Assembly (NCBI GenBank): GCA_000564995.1
Contig: JDFH01000006.1
Coordinates: 1 to 64,000, forward strand
Direction: 5' to 3'
Origin: Atopobium sp. ICM42b
Lineage (GTDB): Bacteria > Actinomycetota > Coriobacteriia > Coriobacteriales > Atopobiaceae
Length of the DNA: 64,000 bases
Under the pieces are notes generated by a model. The model was given only the letters and a program-made list of their open reading frames with translations, did not search any database and had not been told where the DNA came from. The position numbers and the translations under genes are program-made. Below, piece after piece: positions 32,026-40,829 of the stretch; the stretch's first letter is position 1, and every line of letters begins with the position of its first letter.

Positions 32026-34035
32026 ATGAATTTCACCCTTGTTATCCTTGCTTGTTGCGCTGTTGCAGCAATTGGTTTGATTATTGTTTACCTCACCTTT
32101 GGTAGAAAAGACTCGCCGTTTACCTTTGATATTGGCGGCGGCGCTCCCAAGGCGTCTGGTGGTTCTGACGGCTCTGCCGAGAAGACCCTCTCGTCCAGAC
32201 TTATCGGATTTGCAATTGCTGTTGGCGGCATGTTTGCCGTGCTTATTGGCAGGCTTTGGACCATGCAGCTCTTATCGTCAGCTGACTACACCGAGCAAGC
32301 AGAGAGAAACCGTACGCGCACCGTTACTACCGCAGCTCCTCGCGGTCGTATTTTGGACAGAAATGGCGTGGAGATTGTTACCAACAGGCCAAGTCCAACG
32401 GTAGTAGCTCGAGCAGACGTTGCAGAAGACTACATTAAGCTGCAGATTCTTGCTAACCTCTTGGGTATGCCTATGTTGGCGGTGCGCAGAAAAATCATGG
32501 ATACCTCTGATGGTGCTCAAGCGCTTCGCACGGTTTCTGTAGACGTTTCTAGGCGCGTAGTTGCCTATATTTACGCTCATGGCGCTTTGCTTGATGGCGT
32601 TTCAATTGAGGAGCGCACCCAGCGAGCCTATCCAAACGGTTCTCTTGCAGCTCATGTTGTTGGCTACACCGGAACTGTTACACAAGAGCAGCTTGAAAGC
32701 AGTAAAACTGCGGATGGCGGCTTTGTGTATGCCCACGGCGATATCGTGGGACAAACGGGTGTTGAGTATCAGTACGAGTCCGCTCTTCAGGGTGTTCGTG
32801 GTGAACAAACGGTATATGTTGACGCTGCTGGTAATGTTTTATCTCACTCAACGTCTATTGCTCCTCAGAGCGGCTCAGATGTTGTTTTGACCATTGATGC
32901 AAACATCCAAAAAGCAGCAGAAGCATCCCTTGTCAGTGTTATCAATACAGTTAGATCACAAGACTTCCAAGGTCGCAGTGCAAGTGTGGTGGCGCTTGAT
33001 TGCACCAACGGTGAAGTTATTGCTATGGCAAGCTATCCAACGTATTCACCTTCAATGTTTGTTGGAGGCATTTCCAGTTCTGACTGGGATATGCTTTCTT
33101 CTGAAGAGGCAAACTATCCGCTGATGAATCGTGCAATTGCTGGACAGTATCCATCTGGATCTACCATCAAAGCACTTACTACCTTTGCTGGACTCAAATA
33201 CGGCATTTGTGACGGAAATTCCAGCTGGTATTGCACGGGTTTCTGGACTGGTTTTGGCGAGCAGTACGGCATGCACTGCTGGCTTCTTTCTGGTCACGGC
33301 ACCGTTAATCTGATTACCGGTATTACCAACTCTTGCGATATTGTTTTTTATGAGATTGGTAAGGGCTTCTTCTATAACAACGATCATCCAGAGGGCATGC
33401 AAGAGACATTCCGTGCCTTTGGACTTGGTGCGCTTTCTGGTATTGACCTTCCAGAAGAGGCATCTGGCCGCGTTCCTGATGCAGAGTGGAAGTGGAATTA
33501 CTTTACTAGCTCACCTGATGATGCTCGTAAGTGGCAGGGTGGCGACAACTGTAACCTTGCAATTGGACAGGGCGATCTTTTGGTAACCTGCCTTCAGATG
33601 GCAAATGCGTATTGTGGCATTGCAAATCGAGGTCCAATTTATAAACCACATGTTTTGAAGAGTATTAACGCCAGAAATGGCAATGGCTCTGTTATTGAGT
33701 ATAAAAACGAGGTCATTCTGACGCCAGAAGAAAAAGACGAGCACCGAGACATTGTTGCTCGCGGCCTGTATGGCGTTGTCTACGAGGAGTCAGCTACTCA
33801 GACTATCCACTGGACTAATCTGGATGTTACTGTTTGTGGTAAGACGGGTACTGCTGAGCAGCAGTCTATTGGCGAGCCCGTTGGTTGGTTTGTTGGCTAT
33901 GCACCTGCAGATAAGCCTCAGTATGTTATTGCTGCAAACCTTGATTGTGCACCTGCTGGTGCTAGCTCTGGTATGTATATTGTTCGAGACGTCTTTGGCG
34001 CAATTTATAATCAGCCAGACAACGTTGGTAGGTAA
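32026..34035 (+). CDS. mrdA: Penicillin-binding protein 2 (elongation transpeptidase)
   Basis: Class B PBP that cross-links peptidoglycan during cell elongation with RodA. 669 residues. An N-terminal hydrophobic segment (about 4-24) and a second near 63-82. The PBP dimerisation region begins with RTRTVTTAAPRGRILDRNG. The transpeptidase has Ser379 in SGSTIKA (SxxK) and Lys606 in CGKTGTAEQQ (KTG). Context between mreD and rodA identifies it as the elongation PBP rather than FtsI. Confidence 0.95.
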   Translation: MNFTLVILACCAVAAIGLIIVYLTFGRKDSPFTFDIGGGAPKASGGSDGSAEKTLSSRLIGFAIAVGGMFAVLIGRLWTMQLLSSADYTEQAERNRTRTVTTAAPRGRILDRNGVEIVTNRPSPTVVARADVAEDYIKLQILANLLGMPMLAVRRKIMDTSDGAQALRTVSVDVSRRVVAYIYAHGALLDGVSIEERTQRAYPNGSLAAHVVGYTGTVTQEQLESSKTADGGFVYAHGDIVGQTGVEYQYESALQGVRGEQTVYVDAAGNVLSHSTSIAPQSGSDVVLTIDANIQKAAEASLVSVINTVRSQDFQGRSASVVALDCTNGEVIAMASYPTYSPSMFVGGISSSDWDMLSSEEANYPLMNRAIAGQYPSGSTIKALTTFAGLKYGICDGNSSWYCTGFWTGFGEQYGMHCWLLSGHGTVNLITGITNSCDIVFYEIGKGFFYNNDHPEGMQETFRAFGLGALSGIDLPEEASGRVPDAEWKWNYFTSSPDDARKWQGGDNCNLAIGQGDLLVTCLQMANAYCGIANRGPIYKPHVLKSINARNGNGSVIEYKNEVILTPEEKDEHRDIVARGLYGVVYEESATQTIHWTNLDVTVCGKTGTAEQQSIGEPVGWFVGYAPADKPQYVIAANLDCAPAGASSGMYIVRDVFGAIYNQPDNVGR

Positions 34036-34050
34036 GGAGGCGAGAAACCC

Positions 34051-35277
34051 ATGGCACTTGATTCATCTGCAGTTACAAAACAGAGAATGAACTCACCTTT
34101 TAGGAGACGTGGAGGTATTCCTTCAGGCGGTCTTGCCAAGAAAGAGAAGCTTACTGGTAAGAATATCTTGAGTAATCTCTATCTAGCACAGCTTGTTCCC
34201 GCGGCACTTCTCGTCCTCATCGGTATTGTGGTTATCTGGACCGCATCGATGAACATTGCCGAAGCTAGTTTTCCTAGGCACCTTCTGGGTATTGGTTTGG
34301 GCCTTGTTTTTGCCACACTTATGTGGCGCTATGACTACAGAGCACTTTCAAATATGACAAATGTACTGCTTGTCGGCGTAGTTGTGTTGATGATTTTGCC
34401 TAAGATTCCAGGCTTTGGCGTTTCGGTTAAGGGTATGACTGGTTGGGTTAATATCCCACTTGTTGGCTTTAGATTTCAGCCGTCTGAGCTGGGAAAGATT
34501 GTCACAATCTTCCTTATGGCTTCGGTGTGTGCTCAGTATAACGGTAAGGTAGAAACGCTCAGAGACTATGTAAAGCTTTGTGGAACATTGATGGTTCCCT
34601 TTGGCTCCATTATGCTTTTGCCTGACCTGGGAACTGGCCTGATTATTTTGGTTATCGGAGCCACCATCATCATTTGCTCTGGTGCAAAACGTTCTTGGAT
34701 TCTTGTGACCGTTCTTTTGCTCATTGCTGTTGTTGCTCTTGTTGTTGTGACTTCTATGATTCCTGGTATTCCTCACATTCTTAAGGAGTACCAGATGAAG
34801 CGTCTTACCGTCTTCTTGGATCCTTCTGTTGATCCGTCGGGAGACGGCTATAACCTGCAACAGGCAAAGATTGCCGTAGGTTCTGGTGGCTTTATTGGAA
34901 AAGGACCAGGTAACGCTACGCAGGCAAGTGGACGATTCTTACCAGAGGCACACACAGACTTTGTTTTTGCACTCTTCTCGGAAGAGTTTGGCTTCCTTGG
35001 TGCATTCGTTATGCTTTCACTTTTTGCATGGATGATTTTTGCAACCATTCTGTTTGCCATGAAGACCGAGAATACCTTCTCTAAACTGGTACTTGTTGGT
35101 TGTGCGGCCATGTGGTCGTTCCAGGTTTTGCAGAATGTTGGCATGTGTATTGGTATCATGCCTATTACTGGTATTCCATTGCCTTTTATCAGCTTTGGAT
35201 CAACATCGATGATTGCTCAGCTCGTTTCTGTAGGAATCGTCCAGTCTGTTTACAGACATAGAACAAAGGCGGCATAA
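34051..35277 (+). CDS. rodA: RodA peptidoglycan glycosyltransferase
   Basis: SEDS-family polymerase that makes glycan strands from lipid II with PBP2. 408 residues, about ten transmembrane helices, with the SEDS blocks GMTGWVNIPLVGFRFQPSELGKI, DLGTGLI, FLPEAHTDFVFALFSEEFGFLGA and PITGIPLPFISFGSTS. The gap to mrdA is 15 bases and its SD region is AAGGAGGCGAGAAACCC, so the ribosome-binding site is embedded in a copy of the recurrent 12-mer (34039-34050). Confidence 0.95.
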   Translation: MALDSSAVTKQRMNSPFRRRGGIPSGGLAKKEKLTGKNILSNLYLAQLVPAALLVLIGIVVIWTASMNIAEASFPRHLLGIGLGLVFATLMWRYDYRALSNMTNVLLVGVVVLMILPKIPGFGVSVKGMTGWVNIPLVGFRFQPSELGKIVTIFLMASVCAQYNGKVETLRDYVKLCGTLMVPFGSIMLLPDLGTGLIILVIGATIIICSGAKRSWILVTVLLLIAVVALVVVTSMIPGIPHILKEYQMKRLTVFLDPSVDPSGDGYNLQQAKIAVGSGGFIGKGPGNATQASGRFLPEAHTDFVFALFSEEFGFLGAFVMLSLFAWMIFATILFAMKTENTFSKLVLVGCAAMWSFQVLQNVGMCIGIMPITGIPLPFISFGSTSMIAQLVSVGIVQSVYRHRTKAA

Positions 35278-35280
35278 GCC

Positions 35281-36273
35281 ATGGCAAAAAGAAACAGCTT
35301 GGGCAAACTTGCCACCTCTGTATTACAAGAATTCCGCGGGTCGCTTTCATCTCTAGAGCCAACTTATACGCATATCTACGTTGATTCCCTTGCTTCTGAA
35401 GAGGTAATCCTGGCTGTACATTCGTATTTTATGCCAGAGAGAACAGATGCAACGGTGCGCGTCTCTAAACTTGCCGACGGTGTTTCGTTTGTTTCTGGAG
35501 GCATTGGTCGCACGGGAAAGAATGCTGCTATTCCTGATATTGCGGTGATTATTCCTACGCCAACATCACAGTACGAGGACGCCCTTACCATGTTGGTAAG
35601 TCATTCAATTCCTTGTGCGGTGGTTGTAGAGTCTGCAGTTGAAGCGCAACAAATTGCTGATACGCTCTACAACACGGGGCTTATTAGCATTGTTGCGGGC
35701 ACCACTGAAGAAGTGCTCTTTGATCGACTCTCTTCATGGATTGCAACTGCAACAGAAAAATCAGTCTCTTTTGCGGCAGCGTATCCTCTTTGTAGAACTC
35801 AAGTGGTCAAACAGATAACCGCTGCTTGCGCTAAAGAAAATGCAGCTATTGGAGCTGTAGCATTGGTTCCTGGCTCTGATATGCCGCTGATGACAGCGCG
35901 CCAGATCAGACTGGCGCTTGATATTACCGCCGCCTATAACATCAATATGAATGTTGAAACCATCGCCGAACTTCTCGGCGTTGTGGGCGCGGGCTTTGGA
36001 TACCGTACGGTTGCACGCACGGTCGCAGGCGCAGTTCCAGGGTTTGGCTGGGCGCTTAAGGCTGGCATGGGGTACGCAGGTACTCACACTACTGCTCGCG
36101 TCATTCACGCGTATGCTCGCAAAATTGCCGAGAAACGCGACGGGGTAGCAGCTGATTCTTCTACCAAAACCGGCGCTTCGAATGCTTCTACAGATGCAAG
36201 CGCAACAGCAGATACAAATTCACAATCAAATACCGTAGAGATAGCAACCACACAGTCCCTCGCCAAAAGATAG
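35281..36273 (+). CDS. DUF697-like protein
   Basis: 330 residues, no known role. The middle region (about 170-280) fits the DUF697/YcjF pattern: an amphipathic helix NAAIGAVALVPGSDMPLMTARQIRLALDIT, then two Gly/Ala-rich helices (LLGVVGAGFGYRTVARTV, VPGFGWALKAGMGYAG) that could insert in a membrane. The first 150 residues have an alternating strand-helix feel like a degenerate nucleotide-binding domain but no P-loop. A Ser/Thr/Ala-rich tail follows. It starts 3 bases after the rodA stop, so it is in the elongasome operon. Confidence 0.7.
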   Translation: MAKRNSLGKLATSVLQEFRGSLSSLEPTYTHIYVDSLASEEVILAVHSYFMPERTDATVRVSKLADGVSFVSGGIGRTGKNAAIPDIAVIIPTPTSQYEDALTMLVSHSIPCAVVVESAVEAQQIADTLYNTGLISIVAGTTEEVLFDRLSSWIATATEKSVSFAAAYPLCRTQVVKQITAACAKENAAIGAVALVPGSDMPLMTARQIRLALDITAAYNINMNVETIAELLGVVGAGFGYRTVARTVAGAVPGFGWALKAGMGYAGTHTTARVIHAYARKIAEKRDGVAADSSTKTGASNASTDASATADTNSQSNTVEIATTQSLAKR

Positions 36274-36286
36274 AAAGTAGACTATC

Positions 36287-38152
36287 GTGCGTGTTAAACG
36301 AGAAAATCTCTTCCGTCTCATTGAGCCCATGCTTCCGCATGTCGAGAAACCCTCAAGATACTTAAATCACGAGTGGGGAGCAGTAGAGGAGCAAGAAGGT
36401 CCTTTTCACGTTTGTATGGTTTACGCTGACGTGTACGAGGTAGGTCAGCCTAATTTGGGCATTGCCATTCTCTATAACGCTTTGAATAAGGCGCCTCATG
36501 TTTCTTGTGAGCGCGCCTATCTGCCTTGGGTCGATATGGCAGCTTTGATGCGCAAGCGCAATGTTCCTCTGCTTTCGTTGGAGGGTGCTGCACCTTTAGC
36601 ATCTTTTGACGTGGTGGGCTTCACCCTTGCGCATGAAATGATTGCAACCAATATTATAGAAACGCTTGATTTAGCAGGCATTCCATTGCTCGCTGAAGAA
36701 CGTGATGAAGAGGACCCACTTATTTTTGGTGGCGGTCCTTCTGTTTGGAACTCAGAGCCTGTAGTCCCGCTCTTTGATGCAATTCTTTTAGGTGATGGCG
36801 AAGAAGCGCTGGTAGAGATGTGCGAGTGCGTGAGAACTTCCAAGCTTGAAGGAGTTTCTCGCCAAGAGATTTTGCAGAGGTTGTCTGAGATCCAAGGTGT
36901 CTACGTACCGTCGCTTTATCAGATTGTGCACGATAATACCTCAACACGCTGGGGATATGCGGTTCCTAAAGAGGGAAGTAGCGCACCAAGCGTGGTTTAT
37001 AAGCGTTGTCTGCCAGATCTTTCAGTAACAGACCCTGTTGCGCAGCGCATTGTTCCGTATACCGAGATTGTTCAGGACAGGCTGGCTCTAGAGATTCAGC
37101 GCGGCTGTGCTCGCGGCTGTAGGTTCTGTCAGGCCGGAATGACGTATCGTCCTGTTCGCGAGCGCCCAGCTCAGCAGATTGTCCAAGCAGGCGAGGAAGG
37201 CCTTTTGAAGAGCGGTTACGATGAGGTCTCGCTCACGTCACTCTCTACAACGGATCACTCTCAGTGCGGCTATATTCTACGTCGTATGAACTCTGATTTG
37301 CGTAAACGCGGCGTGCGAATCTCCATTCCTTCCCAGCGTATGGACGCGTTTGGCGCGGAGATGGCAGACGCTGTTTCTACCTCAAGGCGCGGCGGACTGA
37401 CGTTTGCACCAGAAGCAGGCTCTCAGCGCATGCGTGACGTCATCAACAAAAATGTTTCCGAGGATGATCTTGAGTCCGCAGCTAGAAATGCGTTTGAAAA
37501 CGGCTGGCGCCGCATGAAGCTCTACTTTATGATGGGCCTTCCAACAGAAACCGATGAAGACATTCAAGCCATTCCCGCAGTTGCAAAGCGTATTTTAGAT
37601 ATCGGTCGAGAAATTGGCGGCAAGGGCGTTACGGTTTCTGTCTCCGTTGCCGTATTTGTACCCAAGTCCTACACGCCATTCCAGTGGGTAGGCCAGATTT
37701 CTCGTGAGGAAGCCCAGCGTAGACAGCAGTTACTCTTGTCGTCAAATCACGATAGGGGACTCAAGATTGCCTACCACGATTCTGGAACGTCCCTGGTAGA
37801 AGGTGCGCTTTCAAAGATGGGCCGCGACGGTTTTGATTTGATTTACCGGGCTTGGAAAAATGGCTGTAAGTTTGATGCATGGACCAGCGAGTTTAATCTT
37901 GATGCTTGGAATGCGGCAGCAGAAAGTCTGGGTTTCTCGCTCTCTGATATTGCAACAGAAACCTTTGATATCCAGGCAAAACTTCCGTGGGATCATACGT
38001 CTCCTGGCGTTTCCAAGGGCTATCTACAGCGAGAATATCGTAAAGCGATGGACGAGGTCACCACACCTGACTGCACGTTTACCTCTTGTACGGGATGTGC
38101 GGTATGCCAGACCTTAAAGGTTGACAACGTGTTGATGGGGGTGCGCTCATGA
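36287..38152 (+). CDS. B12-binding-domain-type radical-SAM protein (TIGR03960-like)
   Basis: 621 residues from a GTG start. The N-terminal third resembles a cobalamin-binding-type fold (VCMVYADVYEVGQPNLGIAIL, IFGGGPSVWNSEP). The radical-SAM cluster motif is CARGCRFCQAG (CxxxCxxC), followed by EVSLTSLSTTDH and MKLYFMMGLPTE. The C-terminus has a Cys-rich CTFTSCTGCAVCQT that may bind a second cluster. It overlaps by 4 bases (ATGA) a DUF2344 gene, the usual partner arrangement just upstream of rplU. Probably RNA or ribosome modification, unproven. Confidence 0.85.
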   Translation: MRVKRENLFRLIEPMLPHVEKPSRYLNHEWGAVEEQEGPFHVCMVYADVYEVGQPNLGIAILYNALNKAPHVSCERAYLPWVDMAALMRKRNVPLLSLEGAAPLASFDVVGFTLAHEMIATNIIETLDLAGIPLLAEERDEEDPLIFGGGPSVWNSEPVVPLFDAILLGDGEEALVEMCECVRTSKLEGVSRQEILQRLSEIQGVYVPSLYQIVHDNTSTRWGYAVPKEGSSAPSVVYKRCLPDLSVTDPVAQRIVPYTEIVQDRLALEIQRGCARGCRFCQAGMTYRPVRERPAQQIVQAGEEGLLKSGYDEVSLTSLSTTDHSQCGYILRRMNSDLRKRGVRISIPSQRMDAFGAEMADAVSTSRRGGLTFAPEAGSQRMRDVINKNVSEDDLESAARNAFENGWRRMKLYFMMGLPTETDEDIQAIPAVAKRILDIGREIGGKGVTVSVSVAVFVPKSYTPFQWVGQISREEAQRRQQLLLSSNHDRGLKIAYHDSGTSLVEGALSKMGRDGFDLIYRAWKNGCKFDAWTSEFNLDAWNAAAESLGFSLSDIATETFDIQAKLPWDHTSPGVSKGYLQREYRKAMDEVTTPDCTFTSCTGCAVCQTLKVDNVLMGVRS

Positions 38153-38970
38153 CGGATGTGCAGATAGAGAGCGTAGCTCCTGGGGTGGTTGAACCGGCGA
38201 AGAAAGATTGGCGCGCTGGTAGACCGCAGATTCAGCCAGAGATTATGACGGAACGTGGAGCAGAGATTTTTAGGCTTCGCGTGGCTTACAAGAAAGATGA
38301 CCGCCTTGCGTTTTTAGGACACCTTGAGCTTATTGGTACCATTGAGCGCTGTGTTCGCCGAGCTCAGTTACCGTTTAGGGTGGGTAATGGCTTTGCAAAG
38401 CGCATGGGCGTTCAGTTCTCTCAGGCGCTTCCCGTTGGCGCTTCGTCTGAGGCGGAGTACTTTGACTTGAAGCTCACAAAATACGTGGACCCGGATGAAG
38501 CGTTAGATAGGTTGTTGTCGGCTACGCCTCCCGCGCTTGCTCCGTTTGCTGCCAGCTACGTTGATCGGTCGCTGCCTGCGCTTGAAGCATGGTTGAATGC
38601 CGCTCATTGGAGATGTGACATTTTAGGAGAAGGTCTTAGGTCAGATGCGCTGCGTTGGGGGTTTGAGGATCTTCTCGCCAAAAAAGAGCTGACATACATG
38701 CGCGGAGACAAGCAAAAAGTGGTCAATTTAGAGACAACATTTGCGGGCTATAAGATTTCTGAGAGCTCATCTGAAACGTGCATTTCATTTGAGCTTGATA
38801 CACTCCAAGATCCAAGAGCAGCGCTTAGACCTGCAGTTTTGATTTATGAGGCTCAAAGAATTGCAGCTCAAGCTGGAGTGGATGGCCTACAAGGCATTGA
38901 CTCGTTGAAGGTGTGCCGAGTCTCACAGGCACACGTTTCAGAAAATGGACTCCTTGTGAAGCCTCTATAA
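38149..38970 (+). CDS. DUF2344 radical-SAM-associated protein (TIGR03936-like)
   Basis: 273 residues. The family pattern is clear: RLRVAYKKDDRLAFLGHLELIGTIERCVRRAQLPFRVGNGFAKRMGVQFSQALPVGASSEAEYFDL, here read in pieces over residues 40-105. It is coupled to the preceding radical-SAM gene by a 4-base overlap. In other bacteria the two functions are adjacent or fused. Exact role unknown. Confidence 0.85.
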   Translation: MTDVQIESVAPGVVEPAKKDWRAGRPQIQPEIMTERGAEIFRLRVAYKKDDRLAFLGHLELIGTIERCVRRAQLPFRVGNGFAKRMGVQFSQALPVGASSEAEYFDLKLTKYVDPDEALDRLLSATPPALAPFAASYVDRSLPALEAWLNAAHWRCDILGEGLRSDALRWGFEDLLAKKELTYMRGDKQKVVNLETTFAGYKISESSSETCISFELDTLQDPRAALRPAVLIYEAQRIAAQAGVDGLQGIDSLKVCRVSQAHVSENGLLVKPL

Positions 38971-38984
38971 CATGTAGTTTTGTC

Positions 38985-39109
38985 TTGGAATTTTCTGAAA
39001 TATGCAGTAGACTATTTCGAGTTGTGTTTCTCGCCGAGGGACATGGGACACCGACAGTTTCCCGCGGATGCCACAGGTCACGGCGGCGAAGATCTTTGCT
39101 CGGATCTTC
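38985..39109 (+). promoter_or_regulatory. rplU promoter and structured leader
   Basis: TTGGAA (38985-38990) and TAGACT (39008-39013) are spaced 17 bases. The long leader includes GTTTCTCGCC (39026-39035) and a hairpin GAAGATC/GATCTTC (39088-39094 with 39103-39109) about 55 bases before the rplU start. An L21-type autoregulatory leader is possible but I cannot confirm it. Confidence 0.55.
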
Positions 39110-39165
39110 AGAGATACAAAGATAGTATTAATCGTTGCAAGAATCAGCAATGAAGGGTTACACAC

Positions 39166-39516
39166 ATGTACGCAATCGTAGCAACTGGTGGCAAGCAGTA
39201 TAAGGTTGCCAAGGGCGACGTAATCAGCGTCGAGAAGCTTGATGCGCAGCCTGGCGATAAGGTAAAGCTTGATGTTCTTATGCTTAACGACGGCAAGAAG
39301 GTTGTTGCTGACGCTGCCACTCTTTCCTCTAAGAAGGTTACCTGTGAGGTTCTTGAGCAGTACAAGGACAAGAAGGTCCTCGTCTTCAAGTTCCACAAGC
39401 GTAAGCGCTATCACCGCGCCAATGGTCACCGTCAGAACCTTACTAAGCTGAAGGTTACCGCGCTCCCTACCGCTCGTAAGGCTGCTGCTAAGGCATCCGA
39501 CGAGTCTGCAGAGTAA
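39166..39516 (+). CDS. rplU: 50S ribosomal protein L21
   Basis: 116 residues. It starts MYAIVATGGKQYKVAKGDVI and has KFHKRKRYHRANGHRQ, both L21 signatures. The C-terminus is extended with an Ala/Lys-rich stretch. It is followed 38 bases later by rpmA. Confidence 0.97.
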   Translation: MYAIVATGGKQYKVAKGDVISVEKLDAQPGDKVKLDVLMLNDGKKVVADAATLSSKKVTCEVLEQYKDKKVLVFKFHKRKRYHRANGHRQNLTKLKVTALPTARKAAAKASDESAE

Positions 39517-39554
39517 TTGGTCACTTCTGATATTGAGATAGGCAGGTAGCATTT

Positions 39555-39809
39555 ATGGCACACAAGAAAGGTCTCGGCTCTTCCCGCAACGGTCGTGACT
39601 CACAAGCACAGCGCCTTGGCGTTAAGATTTACGGTGGTCAGGCAATCAAGGCTGGCCAGATTATCATCCGTCAGCGTGGTACGCACATCACTCCTGGCGT
39701 AAACGTTGGTCGCGGCAAGGACGACACTCTCTTTGCACTTTGCGATGGCGTTGTTGAGTTCAAGAAGGGTGCTAAGCACGTCGTTAACGTCGTTGCTGCT
39801 GAGGCATAA
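39555..39809 (+). CDS. rpmA: 50S ribosomal protein L27
   Basis: 84 residues. The N-terminus is [15 protein letters not shown], so there is no Firmicutes-style cleavable extension before the peptidyl-transferase-proximal tail. [24 protein letters not shown] follows the family. It ends the rplU-rpmA operon before a strong terminator. Confidence 0.97.
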   Translation: MAHKKGLGSSRNGRDSQAQRLGVKIYGGQAIKAGQIIIRQRGTHITPGVNVGRGKDDTLFALCDGVVEFKKGAKHVVNVVAAEA

Positions 39810-39836
39810 GTTTTCTTGAACATTCGCAATTCATTC

Positions 39837-39865
39837 AAGGGGTCCTTCGGGACCCCTTTTTGTTT
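39837..39865 (+). terminator. rpmA terminator with UUCG tetraloop
   Basis: AAGGGGTCC (39837-39845) and GGACCCCTT (39850-39858) close a TTCG loop; T-run at 39857-39861. It is followed at once by GTTTCTCGCG, a near match to the recurrent motif. Confidence 0.92.
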
Positions 39866-39922
39866 CTCGCGGTATCTTACGCGTACCGTTCACAGTTTCT
39901 AATTTGTTTCTTAATGTATTTC

Positions 39923-39953
39923 TTGACACAATCTGGCAAAGTAATGGTATTCT
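39923..39953 (+). promoter_or_regulatory. Promoter of the Trp-leader/ECF operon
   Basis: Perfect TTGACA at 39923-39928 and a TATTCT -10 at 39948-39953, preceded by TG (extended -10). Spacing is 19 bases, slightly long. It lies 41 bases before the leader-peptide ATG. Confidence 0.6.
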
Positions 39954-39993
39954 TCTTACATTGCAATTTACGCTTTTGGGAGGAGGACATATC

Positions 39994-40056
39994 ATGCGCG
40001 CTACATGCACTCAGCAGTGGTGGTGGAACAACTTGTCTTTCTCCGGTCAGCGATGA
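39994..40056 (+). CDS. Tryptophan leader peptide (20 residues, three consecutive Trp)
   Basis: ATG at 39994 with AGGAGG about 7 bases upstream; reads MRATCTQQWWWNNLSFSGQR and stops at TGA 40054-40056. Three Trp codons in a row (40018-40026) are very improbable by chance and are the hallmark of ribosome-mediated attenuation. It lies between a good promoter and a perfect terminator hairpin that precedes a TrpP-like transporter gene. Scarce charged tRNA-Trp should stall the ribosome on these codons. Confidence 0.88.
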   Translation: MRATCTQQWWWNNLSFSGQR

Positions 40057-40108
40057 GTTGCTTCTGCATACGCATTTAGAGGCTCTCGGGTGACCGAGAG
40101 CTTTTTTT
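40040..40108 (+). terminator. Trp attenuator: terminator and competing antiterminator
   Basis: Terminator: GCTCTCGG (40082-40089) pairs with CCGAGAGC (40094-40101) around a GTGA loop, followed by seven T. Antiterminator: TCT-CGGTCA (40040-40049, one bulged C at 40043) pairs with TGACCGAGA (40091-40099), which destroys the terminator. A ribosome stalled at the Trp codons leaves 40040-40049 free; one that reaches the stop codon covers it. Confidence 0.85.
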
Positions 40109-40200
40109 GTGCGTACGTTTCTTGCTAAATCCGGATGGCGAGAAACCCGTTTAGTTGAAAGTTTTGTTTGTTCATTTTGTTTTGCGTTAAAGGAGTTTGT

Positions 40201-40794
40201 ATGTCTACAGAAAATCTCAATCAGGTCAACGCCGCAGACACAGAGACAGGATCTGCTGAGCAGGCACCACGTGTTGTTGCTGTTTCAAAAAATGCAGGAG
40301 TATTGGACGTTACTTCTCTAGTCCTTGTTGCCGTTCTTATTGCTGCTGGTTTTATTCTTAACCTGACCGTTGGTAAGGCAATTAGTGCTATTGGAATTGG
40401 TCCAGAGTTTATTATTTCTTCGTTCTGCCTGGCTATTCTTTTGCTTAAGCCAAACGCTATTCAGAGCCTGGTCATTGGTCTTATCGCAGCTACCGTTATT
40501 CAGCTGACCACCTCTGTCCCTGGTGCTGATTTTGTTGCAGAGGGCGCAGCTTCACTTGTTATGTTTGCCTTTACAAAGTCTGCTCTTGCAGATAAGCCAG
40601 TAATGCCTGCAATTGGTTCTTTTGTAACCACTCTTATTTCTGGCTTGATCTTTGCTGCCATTGCTATTCCAGCAAAGGGTGCAACTATTGAGCTTTTCTA
40701 CGTAATGCTTCCTGTCATCGTGGGAACCGCATTCTTTAATGCTATTGTTGTTCAGGTTCTTGCGGCTCCTCTTAAGAAGGTTTTGGGTCGATAA
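40201..40794 (+). CDS. trpP: TrpP-like ECF transporter S component (tryptophan)
   Basis: 197 residues, about five to six hydrophobic helices after a polar N-terminus of about 35 residues. Layout and blocks (LVIGLIAATVIQLTTSVPGADFVAEGAASLVMFAF and VMLPVIVGTAFFNAIVVQVLAAPL) resemble Bacillus TrpP, the membrane substrate-binding subunit for tryptophan. It is followed by its own ATPase and T components, so it is a dedicated ECF system. SD AAGGAG. Control by the Trp leader upstream supports tryptophan as the substrate; that assignment is inference. Confidence 0.8.
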   Translation: MSTENLNQVNAADTETGSAEQAPRVVAVSKNAGVLDVTSLVLVAVLIAAGFILNLTVGKAISAIGIGPEFIISSFCLAILLLKPNAIQSLVIGLIAATVIQLTTSVPGADFVAEGAASLVMFAFTKSALADKPVMPAIGSFVTTLISGLIFAAIAIPAKGATIELFYVMLPVIVGTAFFNAIVVQVLAAPLKKVLGR

Positions 40795-40829
40795 GTTCTT
40801 AGATACGCACATATTTCCTGGAGAACACT

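Noticed and set aside
39860..40093. 77-codon frame across the Trp leader region
   Set aside because: It overlaps the promoter, the leader peptide and the attenuator in another frame, with no SD. The 20-residue Trp-rich frame explains the region better.
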